Positions 24,644-34,153 are shown, counted from the stretch's first letter. The stretch: DNA of 64,000 bases from Agromyces albus (GCF_004134825.1 NZ_SDPN01000007.1:1-64000); one strand, 5' to 3'. Numbers and translations are program-made. Notes: generated from the sequence alone by a model not told the origin.

Positions 24644-25602
24644 GCCGGCCGCTGCGGATCGCGCTCATCGGCGCCGGAACCATGGGATCGCACCACGCCC
24701 GCGTCATCTCACAGTCGCAACGCGCGGATCTCGCCGTCCTCGTCGATCCCCGGAAGTCGGTCGGCGCCAAGGTCGCCGAGCGATTCGGCACTGAATGGGC
24801 ACCCGAGCTCCCCGATCTCAGCGATTTCGACGGCGTCGTGATCGCTGCGGCGACGGAAGCCCATCACGAGCTCGCAATGCAGGTGCTGAGCCAGGACACC
24901 GCAGTGCTCATCGAGAAGCCCGTCGCAGACAGCCTCCTCAAGACGCGTGAGATCATCGCACTGGCCGAGCAGCGCGATCTCCCCCTGGTCTGCGGCCTGC
25001 TCGAACGCTACAACCCGGCCGTCATGACGGCGCGAGCGCTCGTCGAACGTCCATTGCACATCACCGCGACGAGGCACTCGCCGTACGCCCCGCGAATCCG
25101 AACCGGTGTCGCGTGGGATCTCCTCGTTCACGACGTCGATCTCGCCATCAATCTCATCGGCACGGAGCCGACCACCGTCGACGCTCGACTGGGCTTCTTC
25201 CATCCCGACTCCGCCGATGGTGCAGAGGATGTCGCCGAAACACTGCTCGGCTTCGGCGACGGTGCCATCGCGCACGTGTCGGCGAGCCGCATGGGCCAGC
25301 GCAAGATCCGCCAGCTCTCGATCCACGAGGCGGATCGCCTGATCGAGGTCGACCTGCTGCGGCGGGACGTCACCGTCTACCACCACGTCTCGGAGAATGC
25401 GGTCGACGAGGGGCGCGGTTATCGCCAGCAGACCGTCATCGAGATTCCCGAGCTCGTGAGCTCGCAAGAGCCGCTCACCACGCAGTTCTCGCACTTCGTC
25501 GATCTGGTCGAGGGCACCGGCGACGCCGCGGCCGAGCGTGCCACGATCCTCCCCTCCCACGAGGTCATCGACGCTGCGACCTCGAGCAGGGGTCGCAGCT
25601 GA
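24640..25602 (+). CDS. Gfo/Idh/MocA-family oxidoreductase
   Basis: This 320-residue NAD(P)-dependent sugar dehydrogenase has the Rossmann motif ALIGAGTMGSHHARV (8-22), the EKP motif (IEKPVADS, Lys93) and DLLVHDVDLAINL (Asp160, His164, Asp165), the family's catalytic helix. It is coupled to the aminotransferase by an ATGA overlap. In UDP-GlcNAc3N synthesis (GnnA) or the WlbA route such an enzyme makes the 3-keto sugar that the aminotransferase uses, which fits this order. The next gene (GtrA) begins one base after its stop, so a four-gene operon continues to 26980. Confidence 0.88.
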   Translation: MSRPLRIALIGAGTMGSHHARVISQSQRADLAVLVDPRKSVGAKVAERFGTEWAPELPDLSDFDGVVIAAATEAHHELAMQVLSQDTAVLIEKPVADSLLKTREIIALAEQRDLPLVCGLLERYNPAVMTARALVERPLHITATRHSPYAPRIRTGVAWDLLVHDVDLAINLIGTEPTTVDARLGFFHPDSADGAEDVAETLLGFGDGAIAHVSASRMGQRKIRQLSIHEADRLIEVDLLRRDVTVYHHVSENAVDEGRGYRQQTVIEIPELVSSQEPLTTQFSHFVDLVEGTGDAAAERATILPSHEVIDAATSSRGRS

Positions 25603-25603
25603 C

Positions 25604-26008
25604 GTGATCAGACGTGTGTTCGGCCACAGCGCCGTGCGGTACCTGATCGCGGGCGGCGCGGCGTTCCTCGTCGATCTCGGGCTTCTCGCGCTGTTCAAGA
25701 ACGTGCTGGGCTGGCCACTCTGGCTGGCGACGGGCGTCGCGTTCCTGCTGAGCTTCTTCTTCACCTACACGGTGCAGAAGATGTTCGCATTCACCTCAAC
25801 GGCGCCGCACGGGATCGCCGTCTTGAAGTATGCAGTGCTCGTGGCGTTCAACACCGCCGCGAGCGTGCTGATCGTGGCATCCGTCGACTGGACCGGCGCC
25901 GGATGGGTGGCCGGAAAGGTCATCGCAACCGTCGCCATGACGGTGTGGAACTATTTCGCGTACCGGTACTGGGTGTTCGCGGAGAATCCGAGAGAGAGCC
26001 GAGCTTAG
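25604..26008 (+). CDS. GtrA-like membrane protein
   Basis: This 134-residue protein has four hydrophobic spans, the usual size of GtrA. It has the family pattern AVRYLIAGGAAFLVDLGLLALF at the start and VWNYFAYRYWVF at the end (the N-F/Y-x-x-RYWVF motif). GtrA proteins are proposed to flip polyprenyl-phosphate sugars made by GtrB. The GtrB-like gene begins at the base after its stop codon, which supports this role. Start chosen at GTG 25604, one base after the oxidoreductase stop; the longer frame would overlap that gene heavily. Confidence 0.88.
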   Translation: MIRRVFGHSAVRYLIAGGAAFLVDLGLLALFKNVLGWPLWLATGVAFLLSFFFTYTVQKMFAFTSTAPHGIAVLKYAVLVAFNTAASVLIVASVDWTGAGWVAGKVIATVAMTVWNYFAYRYWVFAENPRESRA

Positions 26009-26980
26009 ATGTACAAGGGTGCAGTAGTCGCGGCGGTCGTCCCCGCCTACAAGGAAGAGGCGATGATCGCCACGGTCATCGAGACGATGCCCGACTTCGT
26101 CGATCACATCGTGATCGTCGATGATTGCAGTCCCGATGCGACGAGCGAGGTCGTCCGTTCGATCGATTCCTCGCGGGTGACACTGCTTCGGCACGAGGTG
26201 AACCAGGGCGTCGGTGGCTCGATCATCACCGGACACCGCGCCGCGATCGAGCTCGGCGCCGACGTGAACGTCGTGATGGCCGGCGACGCGCAGATGGATC
26301 CCAAGCACCTGCCGGCCCTGCTCGACGAGGTGACCGACGGCGGGTTCGGCTTCGCGAAGGCGAACCGCTTCTTCGCGCCCGAGTCGTTCGAGGGCATGCC
26401 GCGCCACCGCGTGTTCGGCAACATCGTCCTCTCGTTCATGACGAAGCTCGCGTCAGGGTATTGGCACCTGTTCGACCCGCAGAACGGATACACGGCAGTG
26501 CGCGCGGAAGTCCTCCGCAACGTCCCGCTCGACAGCGTGGCGAAGAGATACTCGTTCGAGAACGACCTGCTGATCCACCTCAACATCCAGCAGGTGTCGG
26601 CCGTCGACGTGCCGGTGCCCGCCGTGTACGGCGATGAGGTGTCGAGCATCCGGCTCGGCAAGGTCGTGCCCGAGCTGCTCGACCTGCTCTTCCGCGGCTT
26701 CTGGAGGCGCATCTGGTACCGCTACGTGCTCTGGTCGTTCTCCCCGATCGCACTGTTGCTCTTCATGGGCCTGCTGCTGTTCACGGTCGGCCTCGGCATC
26801 TCGATCTGGGTCGCATTCCTGGCCTTCGGATCGGTCGTGGCAACCGCAGCGACCGTCATGCTCGCAGCACTCCCACTCATGATCGGAACGCAGATGCTCA
26901 TCAGCGCCCTGCAGCTCGACATTCAGGCGAGCCCGTCGACTCCGAACCTCAGACCGTTCGACACGACCACGGGGCATTGA
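26009..26980 (+). CDS. GtrB/DPM1-like polyprenyl-phosphate glycosyltransferase
   Basis: This 323-residue GT2 has VVAAVVPAYKEEAMIATVI, VDDCSPDATSEV and the nucleotide motif MAGDAQMDPKHLPALLD. It then has FAKANRFF and LFDPQNGYTAVRAEVL, the standard order in polyprenyl-phosphate sugar synthases. Two to three C-terminal spans start near residue 235 (IALLLFMGLLLFTVGLGISI). It directly abuts GtrA (no intervening base), forming a GtrA-GtrB pair. A DUF2142 protein lies convergent 25 bases away and could be the outer-face transferase. The sugar is unknown. Confidence 0.88.
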   Translation: MYKGAVVAAVVPAYKEEAMIATVIETMPDFVDHIVIVDDCSPDATSEVVRSIDSSRVTLLRHEVNQGVGGSIITGHRAAIELGADVNVVMAGDAQMDPKHLPALLDEVTDGGFGFAKANRFFAPESFEGMPRHRVFGNIVLSFMTKLASGYWHLFDPQNGYTAVRAEVLRNVPLDSVAKRYSFENDLLIHLNIQQVSAVDVPVPAVYGDEVSSIRLGKVVPELLDLLFRGFWRRIWYRYVLWSFSPIALLLFMGLLLFTVGLGISIWVAFLAFGSVVATAATVMLAALPLMIGTQMLISALQLDIQASPSTPNLRPFDTTTGH

Positions 26981-27005
26981 CCTCGGCGAAGGGCTGATTC
27001 CGCCG

Positions 27006-28646
27006 TCAGCGGGAGGTCATCGCGAGCGAGGGTGACGTTCTCGACTCGGCGATCGGATCGGAGGACTCCGTCCGTATGCCCCGCGATGCCACCCAGCCGA
27101 CGATACCGAGGATCGCGAGGATGGCGACCACCGCGATCACCACCCACGGTACGATGCCGAGCGGTGGAGCCCACACGGGATTGCGATACATCGCGAGCAG
27201 GTCCTCCTGCCCGACGCCCACCGCATACCGCGAGAGGGTTCCGGAGAACGTCAGGTACTGGCCGATCGCCACGAAGGCGGCGACGACGACGTAGAGACGC
27301 ACGACTGGAACGCGAGCGCCGAGCCGGTCGGCGATCGCCACCGCCGAGAACACCACGACGGTCACGAGCGGGACCAGGGCGTACCTGCCCTGCCAGATGT
27401 ACCCCGTGGAGGTGATCGACATCGCCTGCACCACCGCCGGCACGAGGTAGACGCCGAGGATTCCCACGACGATGCCGGCGATCTTCCGTCCCCTGGCGAC
27501 TCCCAGTCCGAGGATGATCGTGCCGAACAGGAGGGTCCACCACAACGCATAGACGTACGGCGGCGCGAAGGTGTCGAGCCACCCGAACACGCCGATGAGG
27601 CCGGGATCGAATGCGCGGTCCGTCAGCATGGTGGCGAAAGCCGTGCCGGGAGAGGTGTCGGCTCCGGGGAAATTGCCCATGGATCCGAGGGTTCCGGTCC
27701 AGAGGATCCAAGCGGCCGCGGCCGCGACCCCGGCGAAGATGACGCCGACGGTCGCGAGCACGCGCGGCATCCGGATCAGTTCCTGAAGACGAGCGGGCTT
27801 CGCATAGATGAGGGCCATCACCCCGATCATCGCAACCCACAACGGTGACATGGAGCGGCTGCTCGCGAGCACGATCCCGCTCACGGCGAGGACGACGAGA
27901 TCGGGGATCCTCGGCACGAGCGCGGCCCGCTCCTTCAGCACCGCGAGGAAGACGACGAGCAAGGCGAGCCCCGAAGCCACCTCGAGCGCGTTGGGGTTCA
28001 CGGCGCCGGCGAGGAAGTACCACATCGGCGTGATCGCGGCGATGAAGCCGATGGCGACGATGAAGCGTCCGGACCAGCGCATGAGCGCCGTGAACGCCAC
28101 TGCGAGGAATGCCGAACAGATGAGTGCGCTCACGGTTCGCATCGCGAGCACGGCGACCTCGGTGTTCTCGATGAACAGCGATGGCCAGCCGACGAGGGCG
28201 TAGTACAACGGCTGGTAGAGGCCGGCCGACGTCGTCGACGGCTCAAGCCCTGAACTCTCGTCGGTGAAGTCCATGCACGAGGCCGGAACGGTCGGGTCGA
28301 AGGCGTAACACGTCCACCCCTTCGACTCCGCGATGCCCTCCGGAACGTCGACGCGGGTCACCGCGGGCTTGCTCGTGGCGTCCCCTATGAGCTCTCCACG
28401 CACGACCGCGGCTGCCTTGATCAGGTGCGACGGCTCATCGGGACTCGCACCGAGCGGCGTCGCCACCGCCCAAGCCACCGCCAAAGCGGCGAACGACAGC
28501 CAGGTGAAGAGGAAGACCCGCCACTCGGGCATGGAGCCATGGTTCGATTGCACGTGAGACCTGTTCGGAAGACGACCGGGAAGCGCGCCGGGGAGGCGAC
28601 TCCGCACCCGCCGACGCATACTCCGATCGAGCTTAGTCGACGGCAT
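27006..28646 (-). CDS. DUF2142-type polytopic membrane protein, GT-C-like (copy 2)
   Basis: This 546-residue paralogue of the protein at 15546-17174 shares the same landmarks: GASPDEPSHLIKAAAVVRGE (the PDExxH segment), YQPLYYALVGWPSLFI, GAVNPNALEVASGLALLV and a C-terminal polytopic half with YIWQGRYALVPLV. It is probably an outer-face sugar transferase using a polyprenyl-phosphate donor, by analogy with GT-C folds. The ATG at 28646 gives an Arg-rich N-terminus before the first span; a later ATG (at about codon 33) would remove it and cannot be excluded. It ends 25 bases from the convergent GtrB-like gene. Confidence 0.8.
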   Translation of the reverse strand: MPSTKLDRSMRRRVRSRLPGALPGRLPNRSHVQSNHGSMPEWRVFLFTWLSFAALAVAWAVATPLGASPDEPSHLIKAAAVVRGELIGDATSKPAVTRVDVPEGIAESKGWTCYAFDPTVPASCMDFTDESSGLEPSTTSAGLYQPLYYALVGWPSLFIENTEVAVLAMRTVSALICSAFLAVAFTALMRWSGRFIVAIGFIAAITPMWYFLAGAVNPNALEVASGLALLVVFLAVLKERAALVPRIPDLVVLAVSGIVLASSRSMSPLWVAMIGVMALIYAKPARLQELIRMPRVLATVGVIFAGVAAAAAWILWTGTLGSMGNFPGADTSPGTAFATMLTDRAFDPGLIGVFGWLDTFAPPYVYALWWTLLFGTIILGLGVARGRKIAGIVVGILGVYLVPAVVQAMSITSTGYIWQGRYALVPLVTVVVFSAVAIADRLGARVPVVRLYVVVAAFVAIGQYLTFSGTLSRYAVGVGQEDLLAMYRNPVWAPPLGIVPWVVIAVVAILAILGIVGWVASRGIRTESSDPIAESRTSPSLAMTSR

Positions 28647-28694
28647 GGTGCCGGAATGTCGCGTGGCCGAGGGTGACGCCCGTGGCGGACGGCG

Positions 28695-31136
28695 CTACGA
28701 CGTCACCGCTCGGCATCCCAGCAGGGTGTGCGGGCCCGCACCCGTGTTGATTCCATAGACGCAGACGGTGTGCTGCCCAGGCGATGCGGCGAACGACTCC
28801 ACGAAACCATGTGCGTCACCGAGACCCGGATAGGCGCGGCCGACGTCGGCGCGCGGCTCGTCGGCGAGATACGCGGCGCCCACTCCATCGACGTAGACGT
28901 GCACGTGAATCGATGACGCCGTATCGGGGTCGAGCGCCCACCCGGATATCGAGATGGATCCCCCGGCTGCCGTCACCGCCTCGAAATTGCCGATCGGGCT
29001 CCTGCCCGCCTCCACCGGGGCGGTCTGCCCGACGGTGACATCCCGGCAACTGAGCAGCGTATGCGGCCCGGCGCCGGTATTGATCGCGTAGACGCAGACG
29101 CTGTGCGTCCCGGCTGTCGCCCCGAGCGTCTCGGCGAAGCCGTGCGCGTCGCCATAACCCGGATACGCCCTGCCGACGTCGGGACGCGGCTCATCCGCCG
29201 TGAGTGCCACTCCGACTCCGTCGACGTAGACGTGGATCGGAATGGAGTTCACGGTGTCCTGATCGAGAGCCCATCCGCTGACGGTGATTGCGGAACCGGA
29301 GGCGGATACCGCTTCGACGCGACCGATGGGCGATCTCCCCTGTTCGCGGATCGCGTCGGGCACGACGACGCTGCGGCATCCGAGGAGCGTGTGCGGCCCC
29401 GGTCCGCTGTTGATCGCGAATGCACAGACGTTGCGGGCCCCCGATGCCGCGGGGATCGATGCGGCGAAACCATGCTGGTTGCCGTGAACGGGGTAGACCC
29501 GGCCGACGTCGGTGCGCGTCTGGTCGGCGCGGATCGCGTAGCCCACACCGTCGACGTAGACGTGCACCGCGATGGGCGCGACCGTGTCGGGGTCGAGCGC
29601 CCAGCCACCGACCCTGACCCCCTGGGCATCGCCGACGGCGGTTTCGAAGTTGCCGAACGGGGAACGGCCCTTCTCGCCGACGATGCTGACCGTGCGACAA
29701 GCGAGCTCCACGTGGGCGCCCGGGCCCGTATTGATCCCGTACACGCAGATTCGGTGATCTCCTGGGGCCACGGGGATCGTCTCCGAGAATCCGTGATTGT
29801 CGCCATAGCCAGGATACGTCGCCGCCAGCCCGGCTCTCGGCTTGTTGGCCTGATACGCGACTCCGACGCCGTCGACGTAGATGTGCACCGGGATGGGACC
29901 CGTGATATCAGGATCGAGCGTCCACCCGCTCACGGTCACCGAGCCGACGCCGGCGACCATCGTGTCGACGGTTCCGAGCGGCGAGCCGCCCATCACCAGC
30001 ATCCGTTTGCATCCGATGAGCGCGTTGACGCCCTGCCCGACGTTGATGCCGTAGACGCAGACATCCTGGGTACCGGAGGTCGGCACCTTGATGGTGGCAT
30101 CGAACCCGTGCGCCGATCCGTTGCCCGGGTACGCGGCGCCGACATCGGGACGGCTGCCGGAGGCCGTGAATGCGAACCCGGCCGGTCCCACGTACACGTG
30201 CACCGCAATCGACTCGGTCGTATTGGGATCGAGAGCCCATCCGGCGACCCGGACGGTGCCGGGTTTCGCCTCGTACAGCTCGACGTTCCCGAAGGGGTTT
30301 CCGGCACCCGTCGGGGATCCGAACCAATTGTTGAAGAACACCCAGAAGTTCCGGTTGCCATATGAGCTGCAGGAGTCACCCGAGCCGTTGAGATTCGCCA
30401 GCGCCGCTGCGTTGGGCTGATAGGGCGTGTAGTTGTAGAGGTTCGCGGTCGCCTGGTTGCGGATGCCGACCGTGGTCGCCCCGCACGCCGTGTTGGGGTG
30501 GAACGCGATGCTGACGGCACCGATCTTGTACCGACGGTCGGGGAAGTTCGTGTACTGGCGGAACTGCCACGCTGCTTTGTACACCTGGTTGTAGAACCCG
30601 TAGAACTCGGCGTTGCACGGTGCCGTGTCGGGGCATCCGTAGCCCATCGAGACCTGATAATCGCCGGCCGTCGGCGACGTATCCGTGATGAGGCTGCGTT
30701 CCTTCTGAAGGGTGACGAGGAGGACTTGGGGATTGATCCCGCACGCTTGCGCAACCTTGACGATGATCCGAGCCGCCGGCTCGTTCTCGGCACCGGTGTA
30801 CGCCGCGCAGTGCCCAGGCCCTGCAGACGGTCTGGACCACGTGCTCACCGAATAGTTCTTCAGGCACGGATATCCGTTCGCTGCGACGCAATTCGGAACC
30901 TGCGCATTCAGAAACGCCTGGACGTGCGATTCATTCATCGTCGAGGAGTTGAAGAACACCGAATCCGAGATGATGTGGCCGGGATCCCAGTCGGCGGCAC
31001 TCAGCGCTTTCGCGCTTCGATCGGCGCCGAACACCGCCAGCACGGTCGCGACCAAGACCGTCACGACGACCACGACGACAGCTCGAAATGCGCGTGTCGG
31101 CGCGCGCCGTGTTTGATCCCCAGCTGTACCGCTCAC
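28695..31136 (-). CDS. Secreted or membrane-anchored five-repeat protein with putative lysozyme-like head
   Basis: This 813-residue protein has a hydrophobic signal or anchor at residues ~18-36. A Cys-rich domain follows (46-275) with WDPGHIISDSVFFN, CGINPQVLLVTLQKERSLIT (Lys145-Glu146 in the place of a lysozyme-type Glu) and MGYGCPDTAPCNAEFYGFYNQVY. The fold and muralytic activity are inference. From residue ~280 to the end there are five repeats of about 107 residues, each with a GWALDPDT-type core, an HVYVDGVG strand, a YPGxGxxHGF turn and a CVYxINxGxGxxxLLGCR end, a likely carbohydrate- or wall-binding module. GTG start 31136. The gene is alone, between polysaccharide genes, and could act on the wall or on the glycan. 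Confidence 0.8.
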   Translation of the reverse strand: MSGTAGDQTRRAPTRAFRAVVVVVVTVLVATVLAVFGADRSAKALSAADWDPGHIISDSVFFNSSTMNESHVQAFLNAQVPNCVAANGYPCLKNYSVSTWSRPSAGPGHCAAYTGAENEPAARIIVKVAQACGINPQVLLVTLQKERSLITDTSPTAGDYQVSMGYGCPDTAPCNAEFYGFYNQVYKAAWQFRQYTNFPDRRYKIGAVSIAFHPNTACGATTVGIRNQATANLYNYTPYQPNAAALANLNGSGDSCSSYGNRNFWVFFNNWFGSPTGAGNPFGNVELYEAKPGTVRVAGWALDPNTTESIAVHVYVGPAGFAFTASGSRPDVGAAYPGNGSAHGFDATIKVPTSGTQDVCVYGINVGQGVNALIGCKRMLVMGGSPLGTVDTMVAGVGSVTVSGWTLDPDITGPIPVHIYVDGVGVAYQANKPRAGLAATYPGYGDNHGFSETIPVAPGDHRICVYGINTGPGAHVELACRTVSIVGEKGRSPFGNFETAVGDAQGVRVGGWALDPDTVAPIAVHVYVDGVGYAIRADQTRTDVGRVYPVHGNQHGFAASIPAASGARNVCAFAINSGPGPHTLLGCRSVVVPDAIREQGRSPIGRVEAVSASGSAITVSGWALDQDTVNSIPIHVYVDGVGVALTADEPRPDVGRAYPGYGDAHGFAETLGATAGTHSVCVYAINTGAGPHTLLSCRDVTVGQTAPVEAGRSPIGNFEAVTAAGGSISISGWALDPDTASSIHVHVYVDGVGAAYLADEPRADVGRAYPGLGDAHGFVESFAASPGQHTVCVYGINTGAGPHTLLGCRAVTS

Positions 31137-31231
31137 GCGAATCGACCCCCATGTCTACCTCCGTAGCACCGTACCGGAGGTGATCGGAGGAAGGCAGAGC
31201 CGCGCCGAACGAAACGACGATCAGGGCTGGT

Positions 31232-34153
31232 TCACGCGATGGCGGGCGCCGCGCCTTCGGGATCGCACAGATAGCCGTAGATGCCGCTCAGCGCGGCATC
31301 CCAGTCACTGTGGTTCGCGTCGATGCGCTCGAGCGCGCCCTTCGACAGTCGCGCCCGCAGCTCCGAGTCCCTGACCAGTCGATCGAGCCGCTCGACGATG
31401 TCGTCGTACGTGCGCATCGCCAGCAGCGAATTGTCGCCGTCCTGGAACAGCCAGCTGAACCAGGAGCTGTCGGGTGCGACCATCGGAACTCCGCAGGCCA
31501 TGAGTTCGAGCGGCAAGTACGACGGGTGTCGCGAGATCTGGAGTGTGAGGCCGATGTCGGTCTCACGGTAGATCGCGCCCGTCGCACGGTAATCGAGCAG
31601 TCCGAGGTCGATGAAGTCCGCGGTCTGAGGCAGGTAGCGCGCGCCGGCTGCGACGATGCGGACTCTGTCGCCGTGGATGCGCTTGATCTCGCGCAACGCG
31701 GCGTACGCCAGCTCCCAGCAGTTTCGGAAGTGATCGCGCGCGTACACGAAGATCGTGACCGGCTCGTCGTCGCCCTTCTCCCGCCGCCCCTCGGCGTGGT
31801 AGATCGTGCGATCCACCGCCGGGTCGAAGTACATGGCCTTCCCACCGTAGAGACCCGCGTAGATCTCGTACATGCTCCTGGTGTTGCAGATCGCATACAG
31901 GCCGAGGCGGTAGGTCTCCTCTGCCATCGCGTACAGCGTGCTCGCGGGGTAGAAGCCCGGCTCGTAGTCCTGCATGAGGTAGAACTTGCGACGGACGCCG
32001 GGTGCCTTTGCGACATGGTCGGCGGTGAGCCACAGGGTCGCCACGGCCGCGTCCGCCTGCGGGAGAGCCGCGATGCTGTCGTCGGTGCCGTTGTAGAAGT
32101 GGATCTCGGCATCGGCGAGGCCGGGGAATGCCGCGACGAGCGCGGAACGGAAGAACTGTTCGTTCGGCTCCGCCAGGAACACGAAGCGATTCTGCACGCC
32201 GTTCTGGAGCGCGAGCTTCTCCGCGATGCGGAACGCGGTGTTGAGCCCGCCGAAGAACGGCATGTCGATGTCGGGGATGAACCAGTTGATCGTCTCCACC
32301 TGGTGGAATCCGTCGGCGGCGGCGTGGTCGGCGTGCACCCGATCAACGTCGGAGCGCGAGACGGACGCCTGGTGGATGAGCCCCGTCGCCTCCTCTGAGA
32401 TCGACGAGCCCTGCTTCACCTGGATGTATGCGCGGCCCATGACCTGCAGGGCGAGCTTCACCGGGCGCTCGTCACGGGAACTCCGGAACCGCGGCACGGC
32501 CGACAGCTGGGAGACGTTCGGCGAGAGATACGGGTCACCGGCCGCCAGCCAGGGGTGGTAGCGCCAGTAGCTCGCGTAGAAGTCCTCGAGGGGAACGGAC
32601 GTGCCGCGGGTGAGCGACTCGTAGTGTCTCACCGTGTCGAACGGGATCACTGCGTTCCGGCGGCCGCGCAGGATCTGGTCGAGTCCCAAGACGACATCGC
32701 TGCCGCAGAGGATGAAACGCTCATCGAGCCCGCCGACCGACTCGAAGTCCGACCGGCGGATCGCGACGCAGGCTCCCGTGACCGCGAGGGTGTTTCGATA
32801 CCACCCGGTCGGCCCCACGAGCGAGTCGGATCCGGGTGTCATCCCGGTGAAGAGGTTGTCGGCGAACCCGCCGGGGCCCAGCATCACACCACCGTGCTGA
32901 ATGAGGCCTTCGCCCTGGCGGAGCTGCAGCCCGACCGTCCCGATGCCATCGCGGAGGAGGAGTCCGACCATCTCCCGAAGCCAGTTCGGATCGACGATCT
33001 CGGTGTCGTCGTTCAGCATCACGAGGATCTCGCCCGTGCAGGCACGCGCGGCCACGTTGTTCACCCGGCTGTAGTTGAACGGCTCCTCCGTCCACCAGAG
33101 GATGCGGAGGTCGAGGTCGCCCTTCGCGTTGACATACCACTCGTCGCGCTCGTCACTCTGTCCTCCGTTGTCGATGACGACGACGTCGAACCCGGGATAC
33201 TCCGTGCGCTCGAGCGATGGGAGGAGCCGGGAGAGGTTCGCGCGGCCATGGCGAGTGGGGATCACGATGGACACCGTCGGCCACGTCTCGGGGATGAACC
33301 GGACCCGGACGACGCCGTCCTCGAGGCTCGTCTCCGCCCGCTCGCCTCGCTCGGAGAGCACCTCGCGAACCATCTCGGCATCCCGCGCCGTCGCGATGGC
33401 CCGGGTGCGACGCGGCTCTGACATGAGCACCTTCGGCACGCGGCCGACGATGCGCTCGCTGAGCCCTGCGGAAAGCAGGAGCCGCCAGATTCCATGGTCA
33501 TCGAGCCGGATGCCGTCGATGCGGCGGGCCAGATCGACCCTGATCGCGAACGCGCGGCCGAAGTAATTGGCACCGAGGAGCATCTCGGGCGACCATTCCG
33601 GTCGGAAATGCGGGTCGGTTCGACGCTCGTGGTCGAGCGTGTCGGTATCGAAGCCGATGGCCTCGAGCGAGGGATCGATGCGATGTGCGCGTGAGATCTC
33701 TTCGAGGGCCCCGGGTTCGAGTTGCGAACCGGCGGTGAGAAAGAGCACGAAGTCCGCATCGATCGGCTCGAGGAGCTCCGCCAGGTCGGTGCCCGAGTTC
33801 GCACGGAGCACGATGGGCGTCGCTCCGTCGAGCTCACTGATGGAGCGACGCGTGGCCTCGAACTCGTCGGGCTCCGCACCCGGCCGGGTCTCGACCACGA
33901 CCGCGAACGTCGTCGTGGCGTCGGAGCGGACGGTCGTTGGCGTGTGCTCCTGATCGAGCTGCGCGCGCCATTCCTCATACGTGTCGAGGCCAGGACCGGG
34001 CGCGACCGGCGCGGAAAGCTCTATCACCGCAGAGTACTGCCGCCGTCCGGCACGGACGCCTTGCCGCGCCGCCGAGAGGACGCGTCGTGGAGGGGAGCCG
34101 ATCGGGAAGATCCGTCGGGCGAGGCGTCCTAGGGTCGACTTCACGGATGTCAC
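31232..34153 (-). CDS. Two-domain glycosyltransferase: GT2 domain fused to WsaF-like rhamnosyltransferase domain
   Basis: This is a 973-residue protein. Residues ~1-290 are a weakly conserved N-terminal part. About 295-560 is a GT2 domain: VSIVIPTRHGRANL, LNDDTEIVDPNWL as the DxD-type motif, VTGACVAIRRSDFESVGGLDE. From ~625 on, INWFIPDIDMPFFGGLNTAFRIAEKLA and FYLMQDYEPGFYPAS resemble WsaF, the dTDP-Rha rhamnosyltransferase of S-layer glycan synthesis, followed by a GT-B C-terminal domain (RHPSYLPLELMACGVPMVAPD). It probably adds two or more linked sugars, rhamnose likely. GTG start 34153, with TACACT 7 bases upstream, so probably leaderless. Confidence 0.87.
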   Translation of the reverse strand: MTSVKSTLGRLARRIFPIGSPPRRVLSAARQGVRAGRRQYSAVIELSAPVAPGPGLDTYEEWRAQLDQEHTPTTVRSDATTTFAVVVETRPGAEPDEFEATRRSISELDGATPIVLRANSGTDLAELLEPIDADFVLFLTAGSQLEPGALEEISRAHRIDPSLEAIGFDTDTLDHERRTDPHFRPEWSPEMLLGANYFGRAFAIRVDLARRIDGIRLDDHGIWRLLLSAGLSERIVGRVPKVLMSEPRRTRAIATARDAEMVREVLSERGERAETSLEDGVVRVRFIPETWPTVSIVIPTRHGRANLSRLLPSLERTEYPGFDVVVIDNGGQSDERDEWYVNAKGDLDLRILWWTEEPFNYSRVNNVAARACTGEILVMLNDDTEIVDPNWLREMVGLLLRDGIGTVGLQLRQGEGLIQHGGVMLGPGGFADNLFTGMTPGSDSLVGPTGWYRNTLAVTGACVAIRRSDFESVGGLDERFILCGSDVVLGLDQILRGRRNAVIPFDTVRHYESLTRGTSVPLEDFYASYWRYHPWLAAGDPYLSPNVSQLSAVPRFRSSRDERPVKLALQVMGRAYIQVKQGSSISEEATGLIHQASVSRSDVDRVHADHAAADGFHQVETINWFIPDIDMPFFGGLNTAFRIAEKLALQNGVQNRFVFLAEPNEQFFRSALVAAFPGLADAEIHFYNGTDDSIAALPQADAAVATLWLTADHVAKAPGVRRKFYLMQDYEPGFYPASTLYAMAEETYRLGLYAICNTRSMYEIYAGLYGGKAMYFDPAVDRTIYHAEGRREKGDDEPVTIFVYARDHFRNCWELAYAALREIKRIHGDRVRIVAAGARYLPQTADFIDLGLLDYRATGAIYRETDIGLTLQISRHPSYLPLELMACGVPMVAPDSSWFSWLFQDGDNSLLAMRTYDDIVERLDRLVRDSELRARLSKGALERIDANHSDWDAALSGIYGYLCDPEGAAPAIA

